Shown piece after piece: positions 34,259 through 43,317 of a stretch of 64,000 nt of DNA. Within the stretch, counting starts at the first letter, position 1, and every line of letters begins with the position of its first letter. This DNA comes from Mesorhizobium sp. L-8-3 (GTDB lineage: Bacteria; Pseudomonadota; Alphaproteobacteria; Rhizobiales; Rhizobiaceae). The translations under genes and the position numbers were made by a program. Under the pieces are notes generated by a model. That model worked only from the letters and a program-made list of their open reading frames with translations. It had not been told where the DNA came from and did no database searches. Location: NCBI RefSeq assembly GCF_016756615.1, contig NZ_AP023262.1:4093501-4157500 (forward strand), read 5' to 3'.

Positions 34259-34556
34259 ATGAGGACTGGCGATTTCTCCCGCGATATCCTTCTCGATATC
34301 ATCGGTCGATTTCTCCACCTCGACAGCACGAACGGCAAGGAAGCGCTGATCTTCCCGCGTTCCATCAGATCGACGCCGTTCTGAAGATGCTTGCCCATGC
34401 CCGCGACGGCGCATCGGTTGGTGACTCTGCACGATCCGTCCGACCAACCGATTTTCGACACTGCGGTCGTGGTGACGGATCGCGTCGTTCTCGACCGCCA
34501 GCTTCAGGAAACCATCGCCCAGTTCGAGGTGGCGAACGGCGGCGTAAACTCGGTGC
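34259..34556 (+). pseudogene. Type I restriction HsdR remnant
   Basis: Three short pieces in different frames match consecutive HsdR segments: FSRDILLDIIGRFLHLD at 34259-34330; FHQIDAVLKMLAHARDG at 34360-34410 (family YHQFHAV); and FDTAVVVTDRVVLDRQLQET, then IAQFEV, at 34450-34535 (family TDRNDLDxQL). The Walker A block that normally lies between the second and third pieces is deleted. This is a non-functional relic; no hsdM or hsdS is nearby. Confidence 0.7.
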
Positions 34557-34580
34557 CCACCCAGGGACTGAAGTGGCGGG

Positions 34581-37500
34581 CTACTTCTTGCCGAAACCTC
34601 CGGCCGTCGGTGTCGTCACGATGACGGTCTCGCCCGCCTCCAGCACGGTCTGGTCGCAGGCCCTCAGCCTTTCGACCGAACCGTCCTTGCGGCGCACCTC
34701 GGTCGAGCCTGTTTCGCCGTCGCCGCCGCCGTCCAGCCCGCGCGGCGGGTGCGAACGGTGCGACGACAGGATCGCGCATTCCATCCTTTCCAGGAAGCGG
34801 ATCGTGCGGTGGGTGCCGTCGCCCGCGTCCCACCGACCCTTGCCGCCGGAGCCGGCGCGGATATGGAAATCCTCGAGCAGCACGGGGAAACGCAGTTCCA
34901 GGATTTCCGGATCGGTCAGCCGTGAATTGGTCATGTGGGTGTGGACACCGGATGTGCCGGCGAAGCCGCGCCCGTCATTCATGCGGCCGGCGGGCGAGCC
35001 GGAGCAGATGGTCTCGTAATACTGGTATCTGTCGTTGCCGAAGGTCAGGTTGTTCATCGTGCCCTGCGCATTGGCCAGCGCCCCCATCGCGCCGAACAGC
35101 GCATTGGTCACGTGCTGCGAGGTCTCGACATTGCCCGCCACCACCGCGGCCGGATAGGCCGGCTTCAGCATGCAGCCTTCGGGGATCACGATCCGGATAG
35201 GCCGCAGGCAGCCGGCATTCATGGGTATCTGGCCCTCGACCATGACCCGGAAGGCATAAAGCACGGCTGCGCGGGCGACCGGTTCGGGCGCATTGAAGTT
35301 GTTCTTCTCGACCTGCGAGGTGCCCGTGAAGTCGACCGTCGCCTCGCGCCTGTCCCGGTCGACCGTGATCTCGACCTTGATCACCTGGCCGGTATCGGTC
35401 GGATATTCGTAGCGGGACCTGTCGGGCAGGCGTTCGAGAACGCGCCGGACGCTTTCGGCCGCATTGTCCTGGACATGGCCCATATAGGCCTCGACCGTGT
35501 CGAGGCCGAAATGCGCCACCATCTTCCTCAACTCGGCCGCGCCTTTCTCGTTGGCTGCGATCTGCGCCTTGAGGTCGGCGACGTTCTGGCGGGGATTGCG
35601 GGCGGGATAGCGATGATCGGTGAGCAGTGCTTCGAGTTCGGCTTCGCGGAAGCGACCGCGCTCGACCAGCCGGAAATTGTCGAACAGCACGCCTTCCTCG
35701 TCGACCGTGGTCGCGAGCGGCGTCATCGAGCCCGGTGCGGTGCCGCCGATATCGGCATGATGTCCGCGCGAGGCCGTGTAGAACAGCACATTCGTGCCGG
35801 CATCGTCGAAGACCGGCGTCACCACCGTGATGTCGGGCAGATGAGTTCCGCCATTGTAGGGCGCATTGAGGGCAAAGACGTCGCCGGGGCTGATGCCGCC
35901 CGCGTTCAATCGGATGATCGTCTCGACGGAACGGTCCATCGAGCCCAGATGCACCGGCATATGCGGGGCATTGGCGACAAGAGCGCCGTTGCGGTCGAAC
36001 ACGGCGCAGGAGAAATCCAGGCGCTCCTTGATGTTGACCGAATAGGCCGTGTTCTGCAGCGTCACGCCCATCTGCTCGGCGATCGACATGAAGAGGTTGT
36101 TGAAAACCTCCAGCATCACGGGGTCGGCGTCGGTGCCGAGGGCCGCCCGGTTGCGCCTGGCTTCGATCCGCCGCATCAGCACATGGTCCTTGGCGGTGAT
36201 CTCTGCCTGCCAGCCCGGCTCGACGACGATCGTCTGATGCGCCTCGATCACCAGCCCCGGTCCGGCGAGCTTCTGTCCGGGTCTCAAGGCGGCGCGGTGG
36301 AAGATGCCGGCCTCGTGCCAGCCGCCGTCGCAGAACAGCTTCCGGGTTTCGGCCGGCTCGGGCCGCTCTTCGCTCGTCGGCAAGTCGCGCTCGTCGCGTC
36401 CGGTCTCGCGCCGGTCCACCCCCTCGACGCCGATCGCCTCGACCACCATCGGCTTGCCGTCGTAGACGAAGCCGAACTGGGCGCGGTGGGCGGCCTCGAA
36501 GGCGAGGCGGGCATCGGCGATCGTGGCGTCCTTGAAATCGACCGGCAGTGCGGTGTCCGTCCCGTCGTAGCGGATGTGCAGCACCGGCCGCCAGGCGATA
36601 TCGGCAGCATCGATGCCCTGGCTTGCCAGCTCGTCGAAGACCCCCTGCCGCAACGTCCCGACGAGCTCGTCGATGGCCTCGAGCGAGCTTTCGTCGAGCG
36701 GCTTCAGCAGGGCCTGCTGGCGCGAGGCGAAGACGGCGGCGAGCCCGATGCCGTAAGCCGAAAGCAGGCCGGAGAAGGGATGGATGAGCACGGCCTCCAT
36801 GCCGAGCGCGTCGGCGACGAGACAGGCATGCTGGCCGCCGGCGCCGCCGAAGCAGTTGAGCAGGTATTCGGTCACGTCGTAGCCGCGCAGCACGGAGATC
36901 TTCTTGACGGCATTGGCCATGTTCTCGACCGCGATCGTCACGAACCCTTCCGCGACGGCTTCAGGACTGCGGCCGTCGCCGATCTCGTGGGCAAGCTCCT
37001 CGAATGTCTGGCGCACCACGGCGTCGTCGAGCGGCTGGTCCTGCGCGGGGCCGAAGATCGAGGGGAAAAAATCCGGCTGCAGCTTGCCCAGCATGACATT
37101 GGCGTCCGTGACGGCGAGCGGGCCGCCGCGCCGGTAGCAGGCAGGACCGGGATTGGCGCCGGCAGAATCCGGGCCGACGCGGAAGCGGCCGGCCTCGAAA
37201 TGCAGTATCGAGCCGCCGCCGGCCGCCACGGTGTGGATGCGCATCATCGGCGCCCTCACGCGCACGCCCGCGACCTCGGTGTCGAAGGCGCGCTCATAGT
37301 CGCCGTCGTAATGGGCGACGTCGGTCGAGGTGCCGCCCATGTCGAAGCCGATCACCTTGCCGAAGCCGGCGAGCCTTGCGGTCTCGACCATGCCGACCAC
37401 GCCCCCGGCCGGCCCGGACAGAAGCGCGTCCTTGCCCTGGAACATGTCGGCCGCGGTCAGGCCGCCTGAAGACATCATGAACATCAGGCGAGGCGCCTCC

Positions 37501-38339
37501 CTCCCCCTCGAGGGGAGGGTGGCGGCGAAGCCGCCGTGTGGGGTCAGCCCGGCAGTGCTCGACATGCTCTTGCGCCCGACGCCGTCTCCGCCTTCGCCCT
37601 CCAGCTGCCTCGCAGCGATCTCCCCTTCAGGGGGTGGGACAACTCCCAACTCCCCCGCCACCTCGCGCACATAGCGCGACAGGATCGGGGACAGGTAGGC
37701 GTCCACGACGGTGGTGTCGCCGCGGCCGACCAGCTTGACGAGGGGCGAGACCTCGTGGCTGACCGAGACCTGGGCGAAGCCCAGCTTGCGGCAGGCCTTC
37801 GCCACGGCCTGTTCATGTTCGGGATATTTCCAGGAATGCATGAAGACAATGGCGACGGCTTCGATGCCGCCGGTCTTCGCCGCCTCCAGTGCCGGCTGCA
37901 ATGCCGCGATGTCGAGCAGCCGCTCCACGCAGCCGTCGGCGCGCACCCGCTCGTCGACCTCGACCACACGCTCGTAGAGTTGCTCGGGCAGCACGATCTC
38001 CTTGGCGAAGATGTCGGGTCGGGCCTGATAGGCGATGCGCAGGGCATCGCGGAAACCTCTGCTGACGAGCAGCAGCACCCGGTCGCCCTTGCGTTCCAAA
38101 AGCGCATTGGTGGCGACTGTGGTGCCCATCTTGACGTCGCCGACGCGCTGCGGCGGGACCGGCTCGCCGGGTGCCAGGCCGAGCAGATCGCGAATGCCCT
38201 GGATCGCGGCATCGCGATAGGCTTCGGGATTCTCCGACAGCAGCTTTCGCGGATGGAGCCGGCCCTCGGGATCTCGCCCGATGACATCGGTGAAGGTCCC
38301 GCCACGGTCGATCCAGAAGTCCCATTTCTCGGATTTCAC
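34581..38339 (-). CDS. Hydantoinase A/B fusion, 5-oxoprolinase-type
   Basis: A 1252-aa fusion of HyuA (about residues 1-730) and HyuB (about 735-1250), the organisation of ATP-dependent 5-oxoprolinase, which opens 5-oxoproline to glutamate. HyuA has the ATPase starts WIDRGGTFTDVIG and GFDMGGTSTDVA and the swivel region; HyuB shows NIKERLDFSCAVFD, NAPYNGGTHLPDITVV and the C-terminal GGGG-poor AGDG segment. GTG start at 38339 with GGAGG upstream. Residues about 232-280 are encoded by a palindromic repeat inserted in frame (separate entry). A related hydantoinase specificity is possible. Confidence 0.88.
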   Translation of the reverse strand: MKSEKWDFWIDRGGTFTDVIGRDPEGRLHPRKLLSENPEAYRDAAIQGIRDLLGLAPGEPVPPQRVGDVKMGTTVATNALLERKGDRVLLLVSRGFRDALRIAYQARPDIFAKEIVLPEQLYERVVEVDERVRADGCVERLLDIAALQPALEAAKTGGIEAVAIVFMHSWKYPEHEQAVAKACRKLGFAQVSVSHEVSPLVKLVGRGDTTVVDAYLSPILSRYVREVAGELGVVPPPEGEIAARQLEGEGGDGVGRKSMSSTAGLTPHGGFAATLPSRGREAPRLMFMMSSGGLTAADMFQGKDALLSGPAGGVVGMVETARLAGFGKVIGFDMGGTSTDVAHYDGDYERAFDTEVAGVRVRAPMMRIHTVAAGGGSILHFEAGRFRVGPDSAGANPGPACYRRGGPLAVTDANVMLGKLQPDFFPSIFGPAQDQPLDDAVVRQTFEELAHEIGDGRSPEAVAEGFVTIAVENMANAVKKISVLRGYDVTEYLLNCFGGAGGQHACLVADALGMEAVLIHPFSGLLSAYGIGLAAVFASRQQALLKPLDESSLEAIDELVGTLRQGVFDELASQGIDAADIAWRPVLHIRYDGTDTALPVDFKDATIADARLAFEAAHRAQFGFVYDGKPMVVEAIGVEGVDRRETGRDERDLPTSEERPEPAETRKLFCDGGWHEAGIFHRAALRPGQKLAGPGLVIEAHQTIVVEPGWQAEITAKDHVLMRRIEARRNRAALGTDADPVMLEVFNNLFMSIAEQMGVTLQNTAYSVNIKERLDFSCAVFDRNGALVANAPHMPVHLGSMDRSVETIIRLNAGGISPGDVFALNAPYNGGTHLPDITVVTPVFDDAGTNVLFYTASRGHHADIGGTAPGSMTPLATTVDEEGVLFDNFRLVERGRFREAELEALLTDHRYPARNPRQNVADLKAQIAANEKGAAELRKMVAHFGLDTVEAYMGHVQDNAAESVRRVLERLPDRSRYEYPTDTGQVIKVEITVDRDRREATVDFTGTSQVEKNNFNAPEPVARAAVLYAFRVMVEGQIPMNAGCLRPIRIVIPEGCMLKPAYPAAVVAGNVETSQHVTNALFGAMGALANAQGTMNNLTFGNDRYQYYETICSGSPAGRMNDGRGFAGTSGVHTHMTNSRLTDPEILELRFPVLLEDFHIRAGSGGKGRWDAGDGTHRTIRFLERMECAILSSHRSHPPRGLDGGGDGETGSTEVRRKDGSVERLRACDQTVLEAGETVIVTTPTAGGFGKK
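37497..37645. repeat. Palindromic repeat inserted in frame within hyuA coding region
   Basis: About 149 bases made of two inverted-repeat modules: CCCTCCCCCTCGAGGGGAGG with GGCGGCGAAGCCGCCGTGTG at one end, and GCTGCCTCGCAGCGATC with CTCCCCTTCAGGGGGTGGG at the other. This is the style of mesorhizobial intergenic repeats. It separates two contiguous HyuA segments (YVREVAGELG and LMFMMSSGGL) and adds roughly 49 residues without a stop or frameshift. Confidence 0.8.
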
Positions 38340-38523
38340 CGTCGGTCCTCCTTCCCGAGAGACATGCCGGCTCAAGCCTATAGGATAAGTCTGGCGGGGA
38401 GCCAAACCCTTATGACAGAATGTTAATTCCGGTTAGCGTAAGTGACGCAACCGAAAAGCGGGGACATGCATTTCACACCCGAACCGCCCGGTCGACCGGG
38501 TGTCGTTCCCAAAGGAGAGAAGC

Positions 38524-38721
38524 ATGAGAAAACTTGTCCTCGGTTCGATTTGCGCGGCCGGCCTGCTTGCGGTGGCGGCATGCAGCGACAATACCGACAC
38601 CACCACCACCCAGAGCACCACGCCGCCGGCCGAAGAGCAGGCCACACCTCCCGCCGCTGCCCCGACGGAGCCCGCACCTGCGGAGAATCCGGCGCCGGCC
38701 GAGCCTGCCCCGGCGAACTGA
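38524..38721 (+). CDS. Small Pro/Ala/Thr-rich lipoprotein
   Basis: A 65-aa protein with a lipoprotein signal (MRKLVLGSICAAGLLAVAAC; lipobox LAVAAC, Cys20) and an unstructured mature part rich in Thr, Pro, Ala and Glu (TTTTQSTTPP, PAPAENPAPAEPAPAN). AAAGGAGAG precedes the ATG. It is probably outer-membrane anchored. A similar lipoprotein follows at 38949. No family function known. Confidence 0.8.
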   Translation: MRKLVLGSICAAGLLAVAACSDNTDTTTTQSTTPPAEEQATPPAAAPTEPAPAENPAPAEPAPAN

Positions 38722-38948
38722 CCCGGGCATCGGCCCGACAAACAAGGCGGCCGCGCCGATTTCGTCGGCGCGCCTGCCGATCTAAATCCCAAGACGTTTC
38801 CGCTGGCGGGGCGGTCGGTAGAGATGCCGGCCGCTCCTCTTCCTGCTTCGACAACCATGGGGTATGTCGCCTTGCCGACGCAACTTTGCCGTAATTGGCC
38901 TATGTAGCGGCGAACGGCGGGGGTTTTTGGAGGCAAGACGAGGGACCC

Positions 38949-39338
38949 ATGAAAAAGTTGCTTCTTATCCCGCTGGCTGGCTTGTCCATGCTGGCGCTGG
39001 CCGCCTGCGGCGAGAGCGAGCAGAAGAGCGAAAGCGCTCCGGTCAAGAGCGAGCAGCCCGCTGCGACGGCTCCGGCCGAATCGGCGCCGTCGACGACCAC
39101 GACGACCGACCAGGCGACCAAGCCGGCGCCGGGTGCCGACCAGGTCTTGCAGGACGCGCAGAAGGCGCTGCAGGAGCAGGCGGCCACGATGACGGACGAG
39201 CAGAAACAGCAGGCGATCGCTGCGTCCCGCGCCAATGCCGAAGCCGCCGCCAAGGCCGCCGGCCAGAGCGAGGACTTGATCAAGCAGATCGGCGATCAGG
39301 CCGAGGCAGCCGCCAGGCAGGCGCTCGGCGTCCAGTAG
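38949..39338 (+). CDS. Small lipoprotein with Ala/Gln-rich helical tail
   Basis: A 129-aa lipoprotein: signal MKKLLLIPLAGLSMLALAAC with lipobox Cys20, a Ser/Thr/Pro-rich linker (APSTTTTTDQATKPAPG), then an alpha-helical region (about residues 62-128) rich in Ala, Gln and Glu. The upstream gap 38722-38948 holds a stem-loop GCGCCGA-TTTCG-TCGGCGC near 38752. A hairpin CCCCCGGCATTTCTCGGGGG follows the gene near 39361. Envelope role is inferred only. Confidence 0.78.
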   Translation: MKKLLLIPLAGLSMLALAACGESEQKSESAPVKSEQPAATAPAESAPSTTTTTDQATKPAPGADQVLQDAQKALQEQAATMTDEQKQQAIAASRANAEAAAKAAGQSEDLIKQIGDQAEAAARQALGVQ

Positions 39339-39550
39339 CCGGCTGCGCCGCCGGAGCGGCCCCCGGCATTTCTCGGGGGCTTCGGCCGGGAAATTGCGCC
39401 CGGCCGACCGCCGGGCGGCCCGGTCTCGGCTCGCCGTCCTGACCGTTCGCCGGCACGGATCGGCGGATGCCGCGGGACAAAGCCGGAAAACCCTTCGCCG
39501 CGGCGATGAACCGCCTCGCCATTTCCGGCTTAAGGCCTTATGAAGCCGCC

Positions 39551-40270
39551 ATGTCGATCTGGTTCCGCCTCGGCGAGTTCGTGACACGCATTTCGTCCTC
39601 GACCCGGTCGGGCGCGGCGGATGTGGTCGACGCCTTGCGCACCATTTTCGTCGGCGACCCCGAACTGCGCCGCAAGGTGGCCTTTTCGGTGGCCATGATC
39701 GCGCTGTCGGCCAAGATGGCCAAGGCCGACGGCATCGTCACCCAGGACGAAGTGCGCGCGTTCCGCAAGATATTCACCATGCCGGCAGAGGAGGCCCGCA
39801 ATGTGGCCCGCCTCTTCGACCTGGCCAAGCAGGATGTCGCCGGCTTCGAGTCCTATGCCGAGCGCATTGCCGGCCTTTGCGGCTCCGGCCGGCCGAACTG
39901 CGGCATGCTGACCGACATCCTCGACGGACTGTTCTTCATCGCCAAGGCCGACGGGGTGCTGCACGAGCGGGAAGGGCGCTTCCTGCATCGCATCGCGCAG
40001 ATCTTCCAGATCGACGAAGCGCGATACCAGGCCATCCTCGCCCGCCATGTCGAACTCGGCGACGCCGATCCCTATGTGGTGCTGGGGGTCGAGCGCGGGC
40101 AGCCTTTCGACGAGGTGCGCAAGCGCTACCGCAAGCTGGTCGCGGAGAACCATCCCGACCGGCTGATCGCCCGCGGCCTGCCGCAGGAATTCGTCGCCAT
40201 CGCCACGACGCGCATCGCCGCCATCAACGCCGCCTACGAACTGATCGAGAAGGGGCTGAGGCACGTATGA
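39551..40270 (+). CDS. TerB/DnaJ-domain co-chaperone (DjlA-like)
   Basis: A 239-aa protein with a TerB-like helical domain (about residues 40-160, VAMIALSAKMAKADGIVTQDEVRAFRKIF) and a C-terminal J domain (about 175-238; YVVLGVERGQPFDEVRKRYRKL, then ENHPDRL with the HPD motif). It would stimulate DnaK. E. coli DjlA has an N-terminal membrane helix, which is weak or absent here. It overlaps the amidase gene by four bases. Confidence 0.88.
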   Translation: MSIWFRLGEFVTRISSSTRSGAADVVDALRTIFVGDPELRRKVAFSVAMIALSAKMAKADGIVTQDEVRAFRKIFTMPAEEARNVARLFDLAKQDVAGFESYAERIAGLCGSGRPNCGMLTDILDGLFFIAKADGVLHEREGRFLHRIAQIFQIDEARYQAILARHVELGDADPYVVLGVERGQPFDEVRKRYRKLVAENHPDRLIARGLPQEFVAIATTRIAAINAAYELIEKGLRHV

Positions 40271-41031
40271 CCGGATTCCTTCCGGACCACGATCGAGCCG
40301 AAGTCAGGGTATCGCCGAATTTCGGCCCGCGTCGCGACTGCGTCCGGCCCGACATCATCCTTCTCCACTATACCGGCATGCAGACAGGCGATTCCGCCGT
40401 CGCCTGGCTGTGCGATCCTGTCAGCGACGTCTCCGCCCATTACCTCGTCGAGGAGGACGGTCACATCGTGCAGATGGTGCGCGAGAGCGACCGTGCGTGG
40501 CATGCGGGCAAGGGGTCGTGGCGTGGCCGCGCCGACATCAATTCCAGTTCGATCGGCATCGAGATCGTCAATCCGGGCCATGCCTTCGGGTATCCCGATT
40601 TCCCCGACTGCCAGATCGCCAGCGTCATCGACCTTTGCCGCGGCATCATCGATCGCCACGACATCAGGCCTGAACGGGTGCTTGCCCATTCCGACGTGTC
40701 ACCCGGCCGCAAGATCGATCCCGGCGAGAAGTTCCCCTGGCCGACCCTGTTCGCAGCCGGTGTCGGCCATCTGGTCGAGCCCGCGCCGATCGGCGGCGGC
40801 CGGTTCCTGACGTCAGGCGATCATGGCGAGCCGGTCGAGGCGCTGCAGTCCATGCTGGCGCTCTACGGCTATGGCATCGGGATTTCGGGCGAGTTCGATA
40901 CGTTGACGAAGACGGTGGTGGAGGCGTTCCAGCGTCATTTTCGTCCCGCGCGGATCGACGGCGTAGCCGATCGCTCGACGGTCGAGACCTTGCACAGGCT
41001 GCTCGCCTCCCTGCCGGGATCGCTGACATAG
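40267..41031 (+). CDS. N-acetylmuramoyl-L-alanine amidase (Amidase_2) with PG-binding domain
   Basis: A 254-aa zinc amidase of the AmpD/AmiD type that removes the stem peptide from MurNAc. Zinc ligands are visible in ILLHYTGM (His34), AWHAGKGSW region and VLAHSDVSPGRKIDPG (His, Asp). A C-terminal PG_binding_1 domain covers about residues 185-250. No signal peptide is seen, so it may act in cytoplasmic muropeptide recycling. It is translationally coupled to the DnaJ-domain gene. Confidence 0.9.
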   Translation: MTGFLPDHDRAEVRVSPNFGPRRDCVRPDIILLHYTGMQTGDSAVAWLCDPVSDVSAHYLVEEDGHIVQMVRESDRAWHAGKGSWRGRADINSSSIGIEIVNPGHAFGYPDFPDCQIASVIDLCRGIIDRHDIRPERVLAHSDVSPGRKIDPGEKFPWPTLFAAGVGHLVEPAPIGGGRFLTSGDHGEPVEALQSMLALYGYGIGISGEFDTLTKTVVEAFQRHFRPARIDGVADRSTVETLHRLLASLPGSLT

Positions 41032-41487
41032 GGCGCCGTGCGTCCTTTGGACGCGTCATGGAGCCGGCTGCTTCGAAGCCAACCATGCCTTCCGACGACA
41101 ATGTCGATCTATCCGACAGTAGAAGGCCGCGCACCCAAAGCTACGCATCGCGTTTCCCAGGATTGATTTAGATCATTGGGCCGATGTCATAGATCTAACG
41201 ATCGGTGGCTATTGCCGAGGCCCGCTATCCCCTATTCGGATTACCTAACGTAAGCTTTTTGTCGAGGTTCTCCCTTGGAAAGGCGCGAATCCGACCAAGG
41301 TTACAACCTGTCACCCAAAGTGACTTTTCCTGCCATTGTTGACCCTATTTCGATTGCGACAGGCAGTCTGTGCCGGATCGAATTTGTGTGTCGTCCGGGG
41401 GAAAAGAAAGGCCGGTCCTGACGGGCGGGCCTCAAGATCAACCATCCGCCGGACGATCGGCGGAGCCAGACAGAGACCGAAACTTTT
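41032..41487. promoter_or_regulatory. 456-bp intergenic region with an FNR/FixK-like box
   Basis: No gene is seen. TTGAT-TTAG-ATCAT at 41163-41176 differs by one base from the FNR/FixK consensus TTGAT-N4-ATCAA. It lies about 310 bases before the next ATG, far for direct activation. The rest is moderately AT-rich and could hold the lytic transglycosylase promoter or a small RNA. Confidence 0.3.
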
Positions 41488-42354
41488 ATGAGAAACCTGA
41501 CTGTTGCCGCGGCAGCCTTCGCTGCCGGCATGATGACCTTTGCTGCCGATGCGCAGGAGGCGCCGACCCTTGCCCGGCCGGAAGCCGCCAAGCCGAAGCC
41601 GAAGGACAGCTCGAAGAAGACCATAACAGTCAGTATCGGTCGGGAGTTCCACACCTATCCCGTCGCGCCGGTTGCAGGCCTCGACGAGGAGGTCGACAAG
41701 ATGAAAACGGGCTCGATCGCGGGACGGGTCAAGCCGGACCCGAAGGCGACGGCCCGCAAGCAGGCCAGCAAGCAGGAAAGCGCCCGCAAGCCGACAAAGA
41801 AGGTCGCGGCCGCCGCGCCCGCCCGCAAGGAGACCAGGCGGGCGAGCGTGACCGCTTCCGCCGCGCGGCCGAAAAAGGATGCCGGCCTGAACGCTCCGGC
41901 AGACAATCAGGACAGGCAGAAGATCGCGGCCGCCCTTGCCGCAAGCTCAAAAAAGGACGCCGGCAAGCCGGCCGCCGCCGATGGGCCGTTTCACGCCATC
42001 ATCAGCCGCTATGCTTCCTCCTACGGGGTGCCGGTGTCGCTTGCCCATGCGGTGATCACCGTCGAAAGCAACTACCGCGTCGACGCCCGCGGCAGCGCTG
42101 GCGAGGTCGGGCTGATGCAGATCAAGCCGGCGACGGCGCGCATGATGGGCTATAGCGGTTCGGTCAAGGATCTGTTCAATCCCGAGACCAACATCAAATA
42201 CGGCATGAAATATCTGGGGATGGCGCATGAACTCGGCGGCGGCGCGACCTGCCAGACCATTCTGAAATACAATGCCGGCCACGCCGCCAAGCGGATGAAC
42301 CCGGTATCGGCCGCCTATTGCTCGAAAGTGAAGCGCCAACTCGGCGGAAGCTGA
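41488..42354 (+). CDS. Secreted lytic transglycosylase (SLT domain)
   Basis: A 288-aa periplasmic protein. Signal peptide residues 1-22 (cut after ADA-Q); a long basic, Ala/Lys-rich disordered linker (about 25-165); then a family 1 SLT domain (about 165-285) with the catalytic glutamate in AVITVESNYRVDARGSAGEVG, followed by LMQIKPATARMMGY and ILKYNAGHAAKRM. It cleaves peptidoglycan glycan strands. The lysine-rich linker may bind the wall. Confidence 0.9.
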   Translation: MRNLTVAAAAFAAGMMTFAADAQEAPTLARPEAAKPKPKDSSKKTITVSIGREFHTYPVAPVAGLDEEVDKMKTGSIAGRVKPDPKATARKQASKQESARKPTKKVAAAAPARKETRRASVTASAARPKKDAGLNAPADNQDRQKIAAALAASSKKDAGKPAAADGPFHAIISRYASSYGVPVSLAHAVITVESNYRVDARGSAGEVGLMQIKPATARMMGYSGSVKDLFNPETNIKYGMKYLGMAHELGGGATCQTILKYNAGHAAKRMNPVSAAYCSKVKRQLGGS

Positions 42355-42452
42355 TCGCGCAGGGTCGAGCCGGAATATCCGCGAAGCGGGAATTTCGCGG
42401 CGTCCTCCCGGCTTTTCATTTGCATTTTTCCCGGCGAACCCCTTTATACGGG

Positions 42453-42899
42453 GCGCCAGCTGGCCGGGCGGCCGCACCTGCAATCGCCGAAAGGTATCAG
42501 GTGAGGAAAGTCCGGGCTCCATGGAAACACGGTGCCGGATAACATCCGGCGGGGGCGACCCCAGGGAAAGTGCCACAGAAAGCAAACCGCCCCGCCCATC
42601 TTCCGGCTCAGCGCTGTCTTGCCAGCGACGACCGAGCCGGAGCATCGGCGGGGCAAGGGTGAAAGGGTGGGGTAAGAGCCCACCGCGCGACTGGCAACAG
42701 GAGCGGCACGGCAAACCCCACCGGGAGCAAGACCGAATAGGGATGGCGCGAGGGGCGACCCTCGGGGCGGTTTCCTGCCTGCCATCCGGGTGGGTTGCGT
42801 GAGGCGCATGGCGACATGCGCACAAGATGAATGGCCGCCACGTTCCGGTGCCGCGAGGCGCCGGGGCCATACAGAACCCGGCTTACAGGCCGGCTGGCA
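42453..42899 (+). ncRNA. rnpB: RNase P RNA, class A
   Basis: Catalytic RNA that matures tRNA 5' ends. The universally conserved GAGGAAAGTCCGGGCTCC is at 42511-42528 and the 3' ACAGAACCCGGCTTACAG at 42871-42888. The ends pair as P1 (GCCAGCTGGCCGG with CCGGCTGGC). AGGGTGAAAGGGTGGGGTAAGAGC is the internal conserved region. A T-rich tract (TTTTTT) directly after the P1 strand acts as terminator. Boundaries are good to a few bases. Confidence 0.95.
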
Positions 42900-43035
42900 C
42901 TTTTTTCTTCTGTTCAGCAAGTTGGGTGCGTCTGTTCGCGCAGCACTTGATCCTGGGGAGGCTGCAGCTACGCACGCTCCTGGCCGTTGCGTCTGGTGCG
43001 AATAAATCGTACCATTTGCCGCAAAGGAGATCGCC

Positions 43036-43317
43036 ATGACCGCCAACGTCGACAAGCGCAGCATCACCCTTTCGCCCGAACTCGCCACGGCGGTCGATGC
43101 GGCCGTGGCCGCCGGCGAATATGCCTCGGCCAGCGAGGTCATCCGCGAGGCCTTGCGTGACTGGAAGGAACGGCGCGACCTGTTCGGCTATACGCTGGAG
43201 GAGTTGCGGGCGCTCATCCAGGAAGGGATCGACAGCGGGCCGGGGCGCTACGGTTCCATGGAGACGATCAAGGCCGAGGCGCGCCGGCGCGCGGGGAAGG
43301 CGAAGCGCGCCGTATGA
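43036..43317 (+). CDS. parD: ParD-family antitoxin
   Basis: A 93-aa ribbon-helix-helix antitoxin (ITLSPELATAVDAAVAAGEY, then ASASEVIREALRDWKERR) whose C-terminal tail wraps the toxin. AAAGGAG lies well spaced before the ATG. Overlaps parE by four bases. Autoregulation through the upstream region between rnpB and parD is expected. Confidence 0.9.
   Translation: MTANVDKRSITLSPELATAVDAAVAAGEYASASEVIREALRDWKERRDLFGYTLEELRALIQEGIDSGPGRYGSMETIKAEARRRAGKAKRAV

Noticed and set aside
34935..37469. An 844-codon plus-strand frame
   Set aside because: Antisense of the hydantoinase/oxoprolinase fusion; no ribosome site or family resemblance.
41163..41176. FNR/FixK operator as a firm call
   Set aside because: One base off consensus and over 300 bases from the nearest start; kept only as a weak regulatory note.
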